Assembly: GCA_030638305.1 (NCBI GenBank)
Contig: DAOWEW010000206.1
Location: forward strand, 1 to 5,672
Direction: 5' to 3'
DNA length: 5,672 nucleotides
Source of the DNA: Desulfobacteraceae bacterium
Lineage (GTDB): Bacteria > Desulfobacterota > Desulfobacteria > Desulfobacterales > ETH-SRB1
The notes under the pieces are model-generated. The model was not told the DNA's origin. It made no database searches and worked only from the letters and a program-made list of their open reading frames with translations. The translations under genes were made by a program, and so were the position numbers. Shown here piece after piece: positions 1-5,672 of this stretch (position 1 is its first letter; the number at the start of each line of letters is the position of its first letter).

Positions 1-341
1 ACGTGGCGAAGCTCATCCGGGTTGTTGAATGGCTTGGTCAGGTAATCAGATGCCCCTGCTTTTACGGCCTCTACGGCATTTTCGATTGAACCGAATGCTG
101 TGATGACTATCCATTTGGTATCAGGTTTTGCCCTGGCTCCTTTCTGCATAAACTCAAGTCCGGAGATCTCAGGCATTCGCAAGTCTGTAATAACCAGATC
201 AAATTCCGTGTCTGTGAGTGTGGCCAGTCCTTCTTTCCCATTGCCGGCAATCTCTATATGGTGTCCTTCTTCCTTGAGAATAGTAGAAAGAAACGACCGC
301 ATCAATTCATCGTCATCAACAACAAGAATGGATTTGCTCAT
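1..341 (-). CDS. NtrC/ZraR-type response regulator, receiver domain (3' end cut by window edge)
   Basis: Only the first 113 codons are in the window; the gene runs off the left edge. They encode a complete receiver domain. Visible residues are the acidic cluster D9-D10-D11 after ILVV, the phospho-acceptor D53 in VITDLRMP, the switch residue T81 in VITAFGS, and K103 in the LTKPF motif. The wording of the alpha4-beta5 part (GSIENAVEAVKAGASDYLTKPF region, residues 84-105) is typical of sigma54-dependent NtrC-family regulators, so an AAA+ domain and a Fis-type DNA-binding domain probably follow, but they are not seen here. The start is well supported by a strong ribosome binding site, GAGGAGAAGG, ending 5 bases before the ATG. 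The gene begins 18 bases after the stop of the histidine kinase and is very likely its cognate partner, receiving phosphate from the kinase His223. Confidence 0.93.
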   Translation of the reverse strand, partial: MSKSILVVDDDELMRSFLSTILKEEGHHIEIAGNGKEGLATLTDTEFDLVITDLRMPEISGLEFMQKGARAKPDTKWIVITAFGSIENAVEAVKAGASDYLTKPFNNPDELRH

Positions 342-359
342 TTTTGCCTTCTCCTCTTT

Positions 360-1658
360 TTATGATATATTTTTTTTGCAAGCTATTCCCTTGGGAAGCC
401 GAATGGTCAGAACGGCTCCTGTTCTGTCCTTCCTGTTGGCAAGAGTTATCTTTCCTCCCATCCCTTCTATGACCTTCTTTGAATATGCCAGCCCCAAACC
501 CGTACCGTCGGTCTTTGTGGTATGAAAAGGGGTAAACAGACGAGGTATTTCTTCTGCCGGAATTCCCGGGCCGGTATCCTCAATCCGGATCTTAACCCAT
601 CGTCCATCCAAAGACACCGAAATCCCCAGGTTCCCGTTCTCTTCCATGGCCTGAACGGCATTGCGCATGCCGTTCAGGATGACCTGATAGAGCTTTTCTC
701 TGTCACCCATGAGCCGTGATAACTCAGGCTTAACTGCAAGTTCCATTGTTCCTTTCCAGAAAGTCGCTACTGCATTGATCGCTTCTGAAATCAGATGCGC
801 GGGTTCCAGGGATTCTATATGATATTGCTCGTTGCGGGAAAAGCAAAGCAAATCATTGGTCAGGGATTCAATGCGCTTAACTCCACGCAGTACAACCGCA
901 AGTCCCTCCTTTTTTGGGTCCGGCTTTTCAAGCTTTTCGTGGACCCACTGGACATAACCCTTAATACTTCCCAGGGCATTACGTATTTCGTGCGCAAGCA
1001 CTGCCGTCATCTGGCCGATCAGAGCGAGCTGACTTCGTTGTTCCATGTCCTTTTGCAGGCGCAGCGAGCGGGTGAACACCCGTTCAAGCATGATGCCGGC
1101 TGTCCAGAGCAACATCAATACAATACCTACTGTCCACCACATCTTACGCGCATCGGAAACAATGCTGTCCGCAGGCGCTGTGTAGAGAACAAGCCGAAGC
1201 AATTGGGCAGTGCCGTCAGGCAGGTGAAGGATGTAGTCAAATTCGTATGCGGGCAAACCTGTTCGGAGATTGATCCTTTTACCGGAAGCAGTTGTGGATG
1301 GCCACTTCATGTTCTTTTTATCTGAAAGATAAGATCCAACCAGGTGCGGATTTGTATGAAACAGAATCTTTCCTTCTTCTGTTGTAATCATTGAGTAGGC
1401 CACAACCCGATCTGAAAGGATATCACGGATCTCGGCATTGGCATCGTCTCTGCTTGCACGCAAGACTGTTTCTGCAGAAAAGGAGAGCGCAACAGCCGTA
1501 CTCTCTAAGGTTTTGGTGGAAAGAATCCGGACGGATCGAAAGTTCCGGGCAGTGGTGTATACTATGCCGACAGATGAGATAAGCAGGAATATGACAAGGC
1601 CGATTCTCAAAACAGTGGCAACATAGGTCTGCTTCATTCCTCCGGCTCTGTTTTGCAT
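360..1658 (-). CDS. Membrane-bound sensor histidine kinase, NtrB/ZraS-like
   Basis: A 432-residue sensor kinase that should autophosphorylate on His and pass phosphate to the regulator encoded next. Order of parts: TM1 about 14-34; an extracytoplasmic region about 35-173 with no Cys, probably a Cache/PAS-like sensor; TM2 about 174-194; a linker of only about 15-20 residues, too short for a HAMP domain; HisKA about 208-275 with phospho-acceptor H223 in LAHEIRNALGS; and HATPase_c about 318-425 with the N box (N329, N333), G1 box DTGPGIP (361-367), F box FTPFHTTK (375-382) and G2 box GTGLGL (385-390). All catalytic motifs are intact. The start is uncertain: ATG 1658 lies 12 bases after the upstream stop but lacks a clear ribosome binding site, while Met8 (1637) has GGAGG only one base before it. 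The ligand cannot be read from the sequence; the ZraS-like layout makes metal or envelope stress possible. Confidence 0.93.
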   Translation of the reverse strand: MQNRAGGMKQTYVATVLRIGLVIFLLISSVGIVYTTARNFRSVRILSTKTLESTAVALSFSAETVLRASRDDANAEIRDILSDRVVAYSMITTEEGKILFHTNPHLVGSYLSDKKNMKWPSTTASGKRINLRTGLPAYEFDYILHLPDGTAQLLRLVLYTAPADSIVSDARKMWWTVGIVLMLLWTAGIMLERVFTRSLRLQKDMEQRSQLALIGQMTAVLAHEIRNALGSIKGYVQWVHEKLEKPDPKKEGLAVVLRGVKRIESLTNDLLCFSRNEQYHIESLEPAHLISEAINAVATFWKGTMELAVKPELSRLMGDREKLYQVILNGMRNAVQAMEENGNLGISVSLDGRWVKIRIEDTGPGIPAEEIPRLFTPFHTTKTDGTGLGLAYSKKVIEGMGGKITLANRKDRTGAVLTIRLPKGIACKKNIS

Positions 1659-1670
1659 TGCAGAAAAATC

Positions 1671-1928
1671 TTAAAAGCGGTTTTGTATAAGCTCTAAAGC
1701 TTTTTTGAATTTATTGCTTACCAATTCAGTCATATCAATAGCATCTTGCAACAACAAATCAACATCAATCATGCCTTTTTCTTTTGTTTTTTCTGCCCAA
1801 TTTCTATAGTTTTCAGCATGATCATCATTATGTTTAATCCAGTGCTCAAGTAGTTTGACCAATTTTTCATCAAATGTTAAACTATTATTTAAACTATCAT
1901 GTATTTCATGATTATGTTCATGAGCCAT
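1671..1928 (-). CDS. Small His-rich helical protein, first gene of the kinase operon, function unknown
   Basis: This 85-residue protein begins with a His-rich stretch (H3, H5, H7, H10). A mostly helical, charged body follows, with a W30...H33-N-D-D-H37-A...Y41-R-N-W44 core, where H33 and H37 are one helical turn apart. No signal peptide, membrane segment or Cys is seen, so it should be cytoplasmic. The start at 1928 is chosen because AAGGA lies 8 bases upstream; a longer frame opening at 1976 has no such signal and would translate the intergenic repeats. I recall similar short His-rich proteins in Desulfobacterota near NtrC-type two-component genes and ferredoxin-type MinD ATPases, but I assign no name or function. 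Metal binding is an inference from the His pattern. It is the promoter-proximal gene, 12 bases before the kinase start. It is AT-rich compared with the kinase (15 of 60 G+C at 1681-1740, against 32 of 60 at 541-600). Confidence 0.82.
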   Translation of the reverse strand: MAHEHNHEIHDSLNNSLTFDEKLVKLLEHWIKHNDDHAENYRNWAEKTKEKGMIDVDLLLQDAIDMTELVSNKFKKALELIQNRF

Positions 1929-1948
1929 ATGAATTTTCCTTATGTAAC

Positions 1949-1983
1949 AGTTTACGGTTGCCGGTTTACAGTTCACAGTTTTG
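1949..1983. repeat. Degenerate tandem heptamer array (RGTTTAC-like), five units
   Basis: On the plus strand five consecutive 7-base units can be read in register: AGTTTAC, GGTTGCC, GGTTTAC, AGTTCAC and AGTTTTG. All share RGTT, and three end in AC. The array fills much of the gap between the divergent genes. It is best regarded as a low-copy intergenic repeat tract; whether proteins bind it is unknown. Confidence 0.6.
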
Positions 1984-1998
1984 AGTAACTGTAAACCG
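1962..1998. repeat. 12-bp perfect inverted repeat in the divergent intergenic region
   Basis: The left arm CGGTTTACAGTT (1962-1973) is the exact reverse complement of the right arm AACTGTAAACCG (1987-1998), with 13 bases between them. The left arm is built from the heptamer array, while the right arm is an inverted copy of the same motif. The right arm falls inside the spacer of the predicted pbp promoter, so the element could serve as an operator or could simply be repeat debris. No T-run follows on either strand, so it does not look like an intrinsic terminator. Confidence 0.65.
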
Positions 1999-2008
1999 TT
2001 ACTATACT
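1981..2008 (+). promoter_or_regulatory. Putative sigma70-type promoter for the penicillin-binding protein gene
   Basis: A TTGAGT -35-like hexamer (1981-1986; 4 of 6 to TTGACA) and a TATACT -10-like hexamer (2003-2008; 5 of 6 to TATAAT) are separated by 16 bases. Transcription would be expected to begin near 2014-2016, which coincides with the predicted ATG at 2015. The call rests on sequence match alone, and the -35 match is only moderate. Confidence 0.4.
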
Positions 2009-2014
2009 ATCTCA

Positions 2015-3970
2015 ATGACCAAAACCTTAATCAATAAAAAAAATATTATTATTCTGCTTATAATAATGAGTGGAATTATCTGCGGAATCCTGTCAGGTTT
2101 TTTCCTGGCTCTTACGCATGACCTGCCCCGAATAAGCTCTCTTGAACATTTCAGACCGTCTGCAATCACCAGAATATATTCATCAGACAGGGTACTGATA
2201 GCAGAACTATTCGTAGAAAAAAGGGATCCGGTACCTCTTAAGGTGATACCTGAATATCTCAAAAAAGCCATAATTGCAACAGAAGACAGGAACTTTTATA
2301 ACCACAGCGGAGTTGATCTGAAAGGAATTATCAGAGCCATAATAAAGGACATATGGGCAGGAAAATTTATTGAGGGAGCAAGCACCATCACCCAGCAGCT
2401 CGCAAAAACGCTTTTTCTTAATAATAGAAAGACCCTGGGCAGAAAATTAAAAGAAGCTTTTCTGGCTTTTCACCTGGAACGCCGGTATACCAAGGATGAA
2501 ATACTTGAGCTGTATCTCAATCAGGTTTACTTTGGCAGTGGCGCATATGGAGTAGAATCTGCCGCAAGAATATTTTTCAACAAATCAGTAAAAGACTTAA
2601 CCCTTGCTGAATGCGCACTTGTTGCAGCCATGCCGAAAGCTCCATCAAGATATTCTCCGCTGGTTAACAGAAATCTGTCAATAAAGCGCAGAAACACTGT
2701 ACTAAAACAAATGCTGGATACAAGCATAATTAATGAAACAGAATGTAATAAAGCATTAAATGAAACACTTAATTTATTTAAAAAAAATAAAAACTCGCTC
2801 AAAGCGCCTTATTTTGTTGAATATATTAAAGATTTTCTTGAAAAGATTATAGGCTCATCAAGGCTTTATAAAGAAGGACTTACAATATATACCACTCTTT
2901 CCTATGAGCTGCAGAAAGTGGCTGAGGATGCAATCGCAAAGGGACTTTCAGATCTTGAATCAAGGATGAAACACCAGGGAATAATTAATCCTGACCCTCA
3001 AAGCGCCCTTGTCTGCCTTGACATTCAGTCAGGAGGAATTCTTGCCATGACTGGCGGCAAAGATTTTTATAAAAGTCCTTACAACAGAGCCACAATTGCA
3101 AAAAGACAACCTGGCTCTGCTTTTAAACCAATTGTTTATGCTCATGCAATTGAAAAGGGTTTCACGCAAAACATGAAGATACTGGATGCCCCTGTTTTAT
3201 TCAGGGGAGGAAAAAATGGAGAAGATTGGAAGCCTGAAAATTTTTCCAAAGATTATCAAGGAGAAATAACTCTCAGAAAAGCTCTTGCTCTTTCTAAAAA
3301 TATACCGGCAATCAGGTTAATAGAAAAACTCGGCCCTTCCTCTGTAGTTCAGTTCGGATACAAACTCGGCATTGAATCTAGGCTATCTCCAAATTTATCT
3401 CTTGTTCTCGGGACATCTGAACTAACCCTTTTAGAATTGACTTCCGCGTATACGGTTTTTCCAAACATGGGGAAAAGCATAAAGCCATACGGAGTAATGG
3501 AAGTTGTTGATCACAACGGACGCATTGTCTGGCGTGCAAAACCGGAGAAAAGGCTGGTAATGTCGCGCACCAATGCCGCAATAATGACAGACATGCTTAT
3601 GGCAGTGGTAAAAGAAGGTACCGGCAAAAAAGCAAGTATTATAAAACGCCCTGTCGCAGGGAAAACAGGAACAACAGATAAATGTAAAGACGCCCTTTTT
3701 GTCGGATTTTCACCGTCAATTGCAACGGGTGTATGGGTGGGTCGGGATAAGTTTATTACCTTGGGGAAACGGGAAACAGGCGCAAGGGCAGCCCTTCCCA
3801 TATGGATAGAATTTATGGAAAAAGCGCTGGCAAACAAGCCTTTTAAATACTTTGATATCCCTGATGATGTGGTACGGATGAATATAGATCCTGTCAGCGG
3901 GCTTCCGGCGAATGCAGAATCACCTGATGCAGTTACAGCTCTTTTTAAAAAAGGAACCGAGCCCAGGTAA
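2015..3970 (+). CDS. Class A penicillin-binding protein (PBP1A family), bifunctional transglycosylase/transpeptidase
   Basis: A 651-residue peptidoglycan synthase that polymerises lipid II and cross-links the stem peptides outside the inner membrane. After a short Lys-rich tail, one membrane anchor spans about 11-33. The GT51 domain (about 50-220) shows ATEDRNFYNHSGVD with catalytic E90, GASTITQQLAK (121-131), RKLKEAFLAFHLERRYT (143-159) and the ELYLNQVYFG motif (165-174). The transpeptidase domain (about 325-600) shows SxxK with nucleophile S368 and K371, SKN (427-429) and KTGTT (550-554). All catalytic motifs are intact. It is shorter than the roughly 850 residues of E. coli PBP1A: the linker between domains (about 220-325) is short, with no room for an OB-fold insert, and the protein stops soon after the FKKGTEP tail. 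The start ATG has no visible ribosome binding site; Met18 (2066) is a weaker alternative because it would remove the basic tail. It stands alone, divergent from the kinase operon. Confidence 0.95.
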   Translation: MTKTLINKKNIIILLIIMSGIICGILSGFFLALTHDLPRISSLEHFRPSAITRIYSSDRVLIAELFVEKRDPVPLKVIPEYLKKAIIATEDRNFYNHSGVDLKGIIRAIIKDIWAGKFIEGASTITQQLAKTLFLNNRKTLGRKLKEAFLAFHLERRYTKDEILELYLNQVYFGSGAYGVESAARIFFNKSVKDLTLAECALVAAMPKAPSRYSPLVNRNLSIKRRNTVLKQMLDTSIINETECNKALNETLNLFKKNKNSLKAPYFVEYIKDFLEKIIGSSRLYKEGLTIYTTLSYELQKVAEDAIAKGLSDLESRMKHQGIINPDPQSALVCLDIQSGGILAMTGGKDFYKSPYNRATIAKRQPGSAFKPIVYAHAIEKGFTQNMKILDAPVLFRGGKNGEDWKPENFSKDYQGEITLRKALALSKNIPAIRLIEKLGPSSVVQFGYKLGIESRLSPNLSLVLGTSELTLLELTSAYTVFPNMGKSIKPYGVMEVVDHNGRIVWRAKPEKRLVMSRTNAAIMTDMLMAVVKEGTGKKASIIKRPVAGKTGTTDKCKDALFVGFSPSIATGVWVGRDKFITLGKRETGARAALPIWIEFMEKALANKPFKYFDIPDDVVRMNIDPVSGLPANAESPDAVTALFKKGTEPR

Positions 3971-3972
3971 TA

Positions 3973-4044
3973 AGGAACATGGCCGAAACAACTTCGACCC
4001 AAATCTGTGCGCCTACTTGCGGAAGTTATTTCGTCCACGTTCCT
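3973..4044. repeat. 72-bp imperfect palindrome (23-bp arms), REP/MITE-like intergenic element
   Basis: Arm 3973-3995 pairs with arm 4022-4044 at 20 of 23 positions, around a 26-base loop (3996-4021). It starts two bases after the penicillin-binding protein stop and nearly fills the gap before the next gene. Read as minus-strand RNA, two of the three mismatches become G-U wobbles, so the hairpin would be more stable in that orientation. No T-run follows in either direction, which argues against an ordinary intrinsic terminator. Likely identities are a mobile palindromic repeat (REP or MITE type) or an mRNA 3'-end stabiliser; I cannot check its copy number. Confidence 0.75.
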
Positions 4045-4065
4045 AATTGAAAGTCTGGAGAAAAA

Positions 4066-4746
4066 ATGGACTTGTCTGATAAAATAGATATTCTGAACCG
4101 GGTTTACAAAATTTATGACGCATTTATTGATAGCCTTGAACTGGCATGTCAAAAATATTGTTCTACTTGCTGCACGTGCAATGTGACCATGACATCACTT
4201 GAAGGTTATAAAATTGCCAAGCACTTTATTGAAAACAGTAAAACGGAATTATTTAAAATAATTAAGAACAAATCTTGCAAAAAACGTTTTTTGCCAAAAA
4301 TAACCACAAACAAAATAGCTGATCTTTGTATTCAGGGCAAAGAGCTTCCGGACGAAAAGATAGACAGCTCATGGGGAAGTTGCCCGTTGTTGATTAATGA
4401 TGAATGCCCAATTTATACGGTCAGACCGTTTGGTTGCAGATGTATGGTCTCAAAAACGAATTGCATTGATGAAGCCGAGATGGATCCGTTTGTTCTGACT
4501 GTAAATAATGTTTTTTTACAGTATATAGAACATATTGATCAGTGGGGCTTTTCAGGAAATTTTACTGACGTTCTGCTTTTTATGGAATCAGAAAATAATC
4601 GTAAAAGTTATAGGATAAAAGACCGAACAAATCCGGAAGAAGGGCTTATAAGAAATTTGCCGATGACGATATTGCTTGTACCGCTTCAACATAAGAATAA
4701 AATCAAGCCAATCATTAACTCTCTTCAAACAATAAAAATATTTTAA
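4066..4746 (+). CDS. YkgJ-family cysteine cluster protein (putative zinc/iron-chelating)
   Basis: A 226-residue cytoplasmic protein with the CxxxCxxC-type cluster of the YkgJ family, thought to bind zinc or iron; no precise role is known. The N-terminal group is C28, C32, C35, C36 and C38, followed by a VTMTSLEGYKIAKHF stretch (40-54) typical of the family. The second group is C106-P, C114-PIYTVRPFGC124-R-C126, matching the family's C-x-IY-x-x-RP-x-x-CR signature. Additional Cys are C71, C88 and C133, giving 12 in all. No signal peptide or membrane segment is seen. GGAG lies 5 bases before the ATG, so the start is secure. The C-terminal third (about 140-226) has no motif I recognise. The gene follows the penicillin-binding protein by 95 bases with the palindrome between them, so co-transcription is uncertain. 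Its stop overlaps the stop of the convergent ATPase gene. It is AT-rich (15 of 60 G+C at 4201-4260). Confidence 0.88.
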   Translation: MDLSDKIDILNRVYKIYDAFIDSLELACQKYCSTCCTCNVTMTSLEGYKIAKHFIENSKTELFKIIKNKSCKKRFLPKITTNKIADLCIQGKELPDEKIDSSWGSCPLLINDECPIYTVRPFGCRCMVSKTNCIDEAEMDPFVLTVNNVFLQYIEHIDQWGFSGNFTDVLLFMESENNRKSYRIKDRTNPEEGLIRNLPMTILLVPLQHKNKIKPIINSLQTIKIF

Positions 4747-5612
4747 CAACTTGCAAGATGTTTAAGGAGGTTTTTCCATATTTTTCGTATAGCCTGACCA
4801 GCCACGGAGTCTGAATCATATTCAAATATTGTTTGTCCATGGACCATGGCTTTTGTAAAAATTTGATCAAAAGGTATGTGTCCTAAACAGGTCAAGTCTT
4901 TGTCTTTGGCGAATTTTTCTATTTCATTAGTTAAATCTTGATTAATATCAAATTTATTAACGCATAGAAAGGTTGGCACCTTGAAGTGCCTGGCAAGCTG
5001 AACAACCCGCTGCATATCGTGTTTTCCTGATACACTGGGTTCTGTAACAACGAGCACAGCGCTGGCTCCTCCTATGGAGGCAATTACCGGACAACCTATT
5101 CCAGGAGGGCCGTCAGTAAGAATTAGATCAAGCCCCTTTTCTTCTGCAAGCTTTTTGGCCTCCTGTCTTACAAGTGCTACAAGCCTGCCTGAATTTTCTT
5201 CAGCTATACCAAGCCTTGCATGTACCAGTGGGCCGAAACGCGTATCAGAAACATACCACTCTCCGCAAGTATTCAGGGGAAAGTCTATTGCTTTTTCAGG
5301 ACAGAAATAAACGCATACGCCGCAACCTTCGCATTCAATTGAATTAACCTCGAAAGTTTCGCTTATGGCCCCCCATTTGCATAAATCAATGCAGAGGCCG
5401 CATTCAGTGCATTTATCTTTGTTTATAACAGCGCTATGGCCGCTCTGAAAATCATGTTTCTCTATGATATCCGGATCTGTAATCAGGTGAAGATCGGCTG
5501 CGTCAACATCTGCATCACAAAGTACCTTGTTTTCTGCAAGATATGCAAATGCAGCCATTAAACTGGTCTTGCCTGTTCCGCCCTTGCCGCTTATTATAAT
5601 CAATTCTTTCAT
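4743..5612 (-). CDS. MinD-superfamily P-loop ATPase with inserted two-[4Fe-4S] ferredoxin domain (COG1149 type)
   Basis: A 289-residue soluble ATPase of the MinD/Mrp/NifH-like group. A deviant Walker A, SGKGGTGKTS (8-17), carries the signature K10 and catalytic-loop K15. The switch I segment CDADVDAADLHL (32-43) follows, and the Walker B/switch II region is LILTDGPPGIGCPV (163-176). Between them sits a ferredoxin insert with two classic ligand sets, C68-x2-C71-x2-C74-x3-C78 and C94-x2-C97-x2-C100-x3-C104-P, predicted to hold two [4Fe-4S] clusters. The family is common in anaerobes, often as tandem paralogues or beside NifX/NifB-like genes, and is suspected to act in Fe-S or metallocofactor handling or electron transfer, without a proven substrate. 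The length is normal and all motifs are intact. The start ATG lacks a strong ribosome binding site (AGG sits 11 bases upstream); a TATACT -10-like hexamer lies at 5634-5629 with no good -35. Any paralogue or operon partner would lie beyond the right edge. Confidence 0.94.
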   Translation of the reverse strand: MKELIIISGKGGTGKTSLMAAFAYLAENKVLCDADVDAADLHLITDPDIIEKHDFQSGHSAVINKDKCTECGLCIDLCKWGAISETFEVNSIECEGCGVCVYFCPEKAIDFPLNTCGEWYVSDTRFGPLVHARLGIAEENSGRLVALVRQEAKKLAEEKGLDLILTDGPPGIGCPVIASIGGASAVLVVTEPSVSGKHDMQRVVQLARHFKVPTFLCVNKFDINQDLTNEIEKFAKDKDLTCLGHIPFDQIFTKAMVHGQTIFEYDSDSVAGQAIRKIWKNLLKHLASC

Positions 5613-5647
5613 TAATAAGATTGCCTAAAGTATATTAAGGTTTTAGT

Positions 5648-5672
5648 GTTTGAACGGGATTTCCGTTCAAAC
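5648..5672. repeat. Perfect 10-bp inverted repeat at window edge, upstream of the ATPase gene
   Basis: Arms GTTTGAACGG (5648-5657) and CCGTTCAAAC (5663-5672) are exact reverse complements around the 5-base loop GATTT. The right arm ends at the last base of the window, so the palindrome may extend further (it is preceded by TTTTAGT at 5641-5647). It lies 35 bases upstream of the ATPase start and could be an operator, the terminator of an unseen upstream gene, or an intergenic repeat. Confidence 0.7.

Noticed and set aside
100..525. 141-codon plus-strand open frame opposite the regulator and kinase end
   Set aside because: It is antisense to clear receiver and ATPase motifs and crosses their gene junction; the product looks random.
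795..1325. 176-codon plus-strand open frame opposite the kinase
   Set aside because: It is antisense to the HisKA and sensor regions of an intact kinase and has no family resemblance.
1671..1976. Longer 101-residue form of the small His-rich protein starting at 1976
   Set aside because: The extra 16 residues would be encoded by the heptamer repeat tract and have no ribosome binding site, whereas the ATG at 1928 has AAGGA at a proper distance.
3973..4044. Palindrome as a rho-independent terminator for the penicillin-binding protein gene
   Set aside because: There is no T-run after either arm, and the 26-base loop and 23-bp arms are larger than typical terminators.
3511..4152. 213-codon open frame on the minus strand across the end of the penicillin-binding protein and the palindrome
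   Set aside because: It is antisense to the conserved transpeptidase domain and the YkgJ N-terminus, shows no recognisable domain, and is explained as a shadow of real genes.
4743..4790. Possible terminator hairpin around CTTGCAAG (4748-4755) at the ATPase 3' end
   Set aside because: The 8-base self-complementary word lies inside the coding end and has no loop or adequate stem before the AT-rich stretch.
5648..5672. Edge palindrome as the first repeat of a CRISPR array
   Set aside because: Only one copy is visible, it is a full short-loop palindrome, and no spacer, second repeat or cas gene is seen.

Overview
The window reads as an ordinary stretch of chromosome from an anaerobic Gram-negative bacterium, most likely a member of the Desulfobacterota (former Deltaproteobacteria). 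The clues are a MinD-type ATPase carrying an inserted two-cluster ferredoxin domain, a YkgJ-type Cys-cluster protein, an NtrB/NtrC-style two-component pair with a small His-rich partner, and short palindromic and heptameric intergenic repeats. The phylum is an inference; no rRNA or marker gene is present.

Layout: positions 1-1928 hold a minus-strand operon, read right to left: a small His-rich helical protein (1928-1671), a membrane-bound sensor histidine kinase (1658-360) and the start of a response regulator (341 to the window edge). The gaps are 12 and 18 bases, so the three are probably co-transcribed. An 86-base divergent intergenic region (1929-2014) contains degenerate RGTTTAC-like heptads, a 12-bp inverted repeat and a plausible sigma70-type promoter for the rightward gene. 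Positions 2015-3970 (+) encode a complete class A penicillin-binding protein. A 72-bp near-perfect palindrome (3973-4044) separates it from a YkgJ-family Cys-cluster protein (4066-4746, +). That gene ends tail-to-tail, with a 4-base overlap, against a minus-strand MinD/ferredoxin ATPase (5612-4743). The right edge of the window is a perfect 10-bp hairpin upstream of the ATPase gene.

Functionally there are four unrelated units: signal transduction (possibly metal or envelope-stress sensing), peptidoglycan synthesis, a probable metal-binding protein of unknown role, and a P-loop Fe-S ATPase. I see no mobile-element gene, CRISPR array, tRNA or rRNA, and no convincing new multi-gene system. The parts most worth a second look are the His-rich protein in the kinase operon and the three repeat or palindrome structures in the intergenic DNA.
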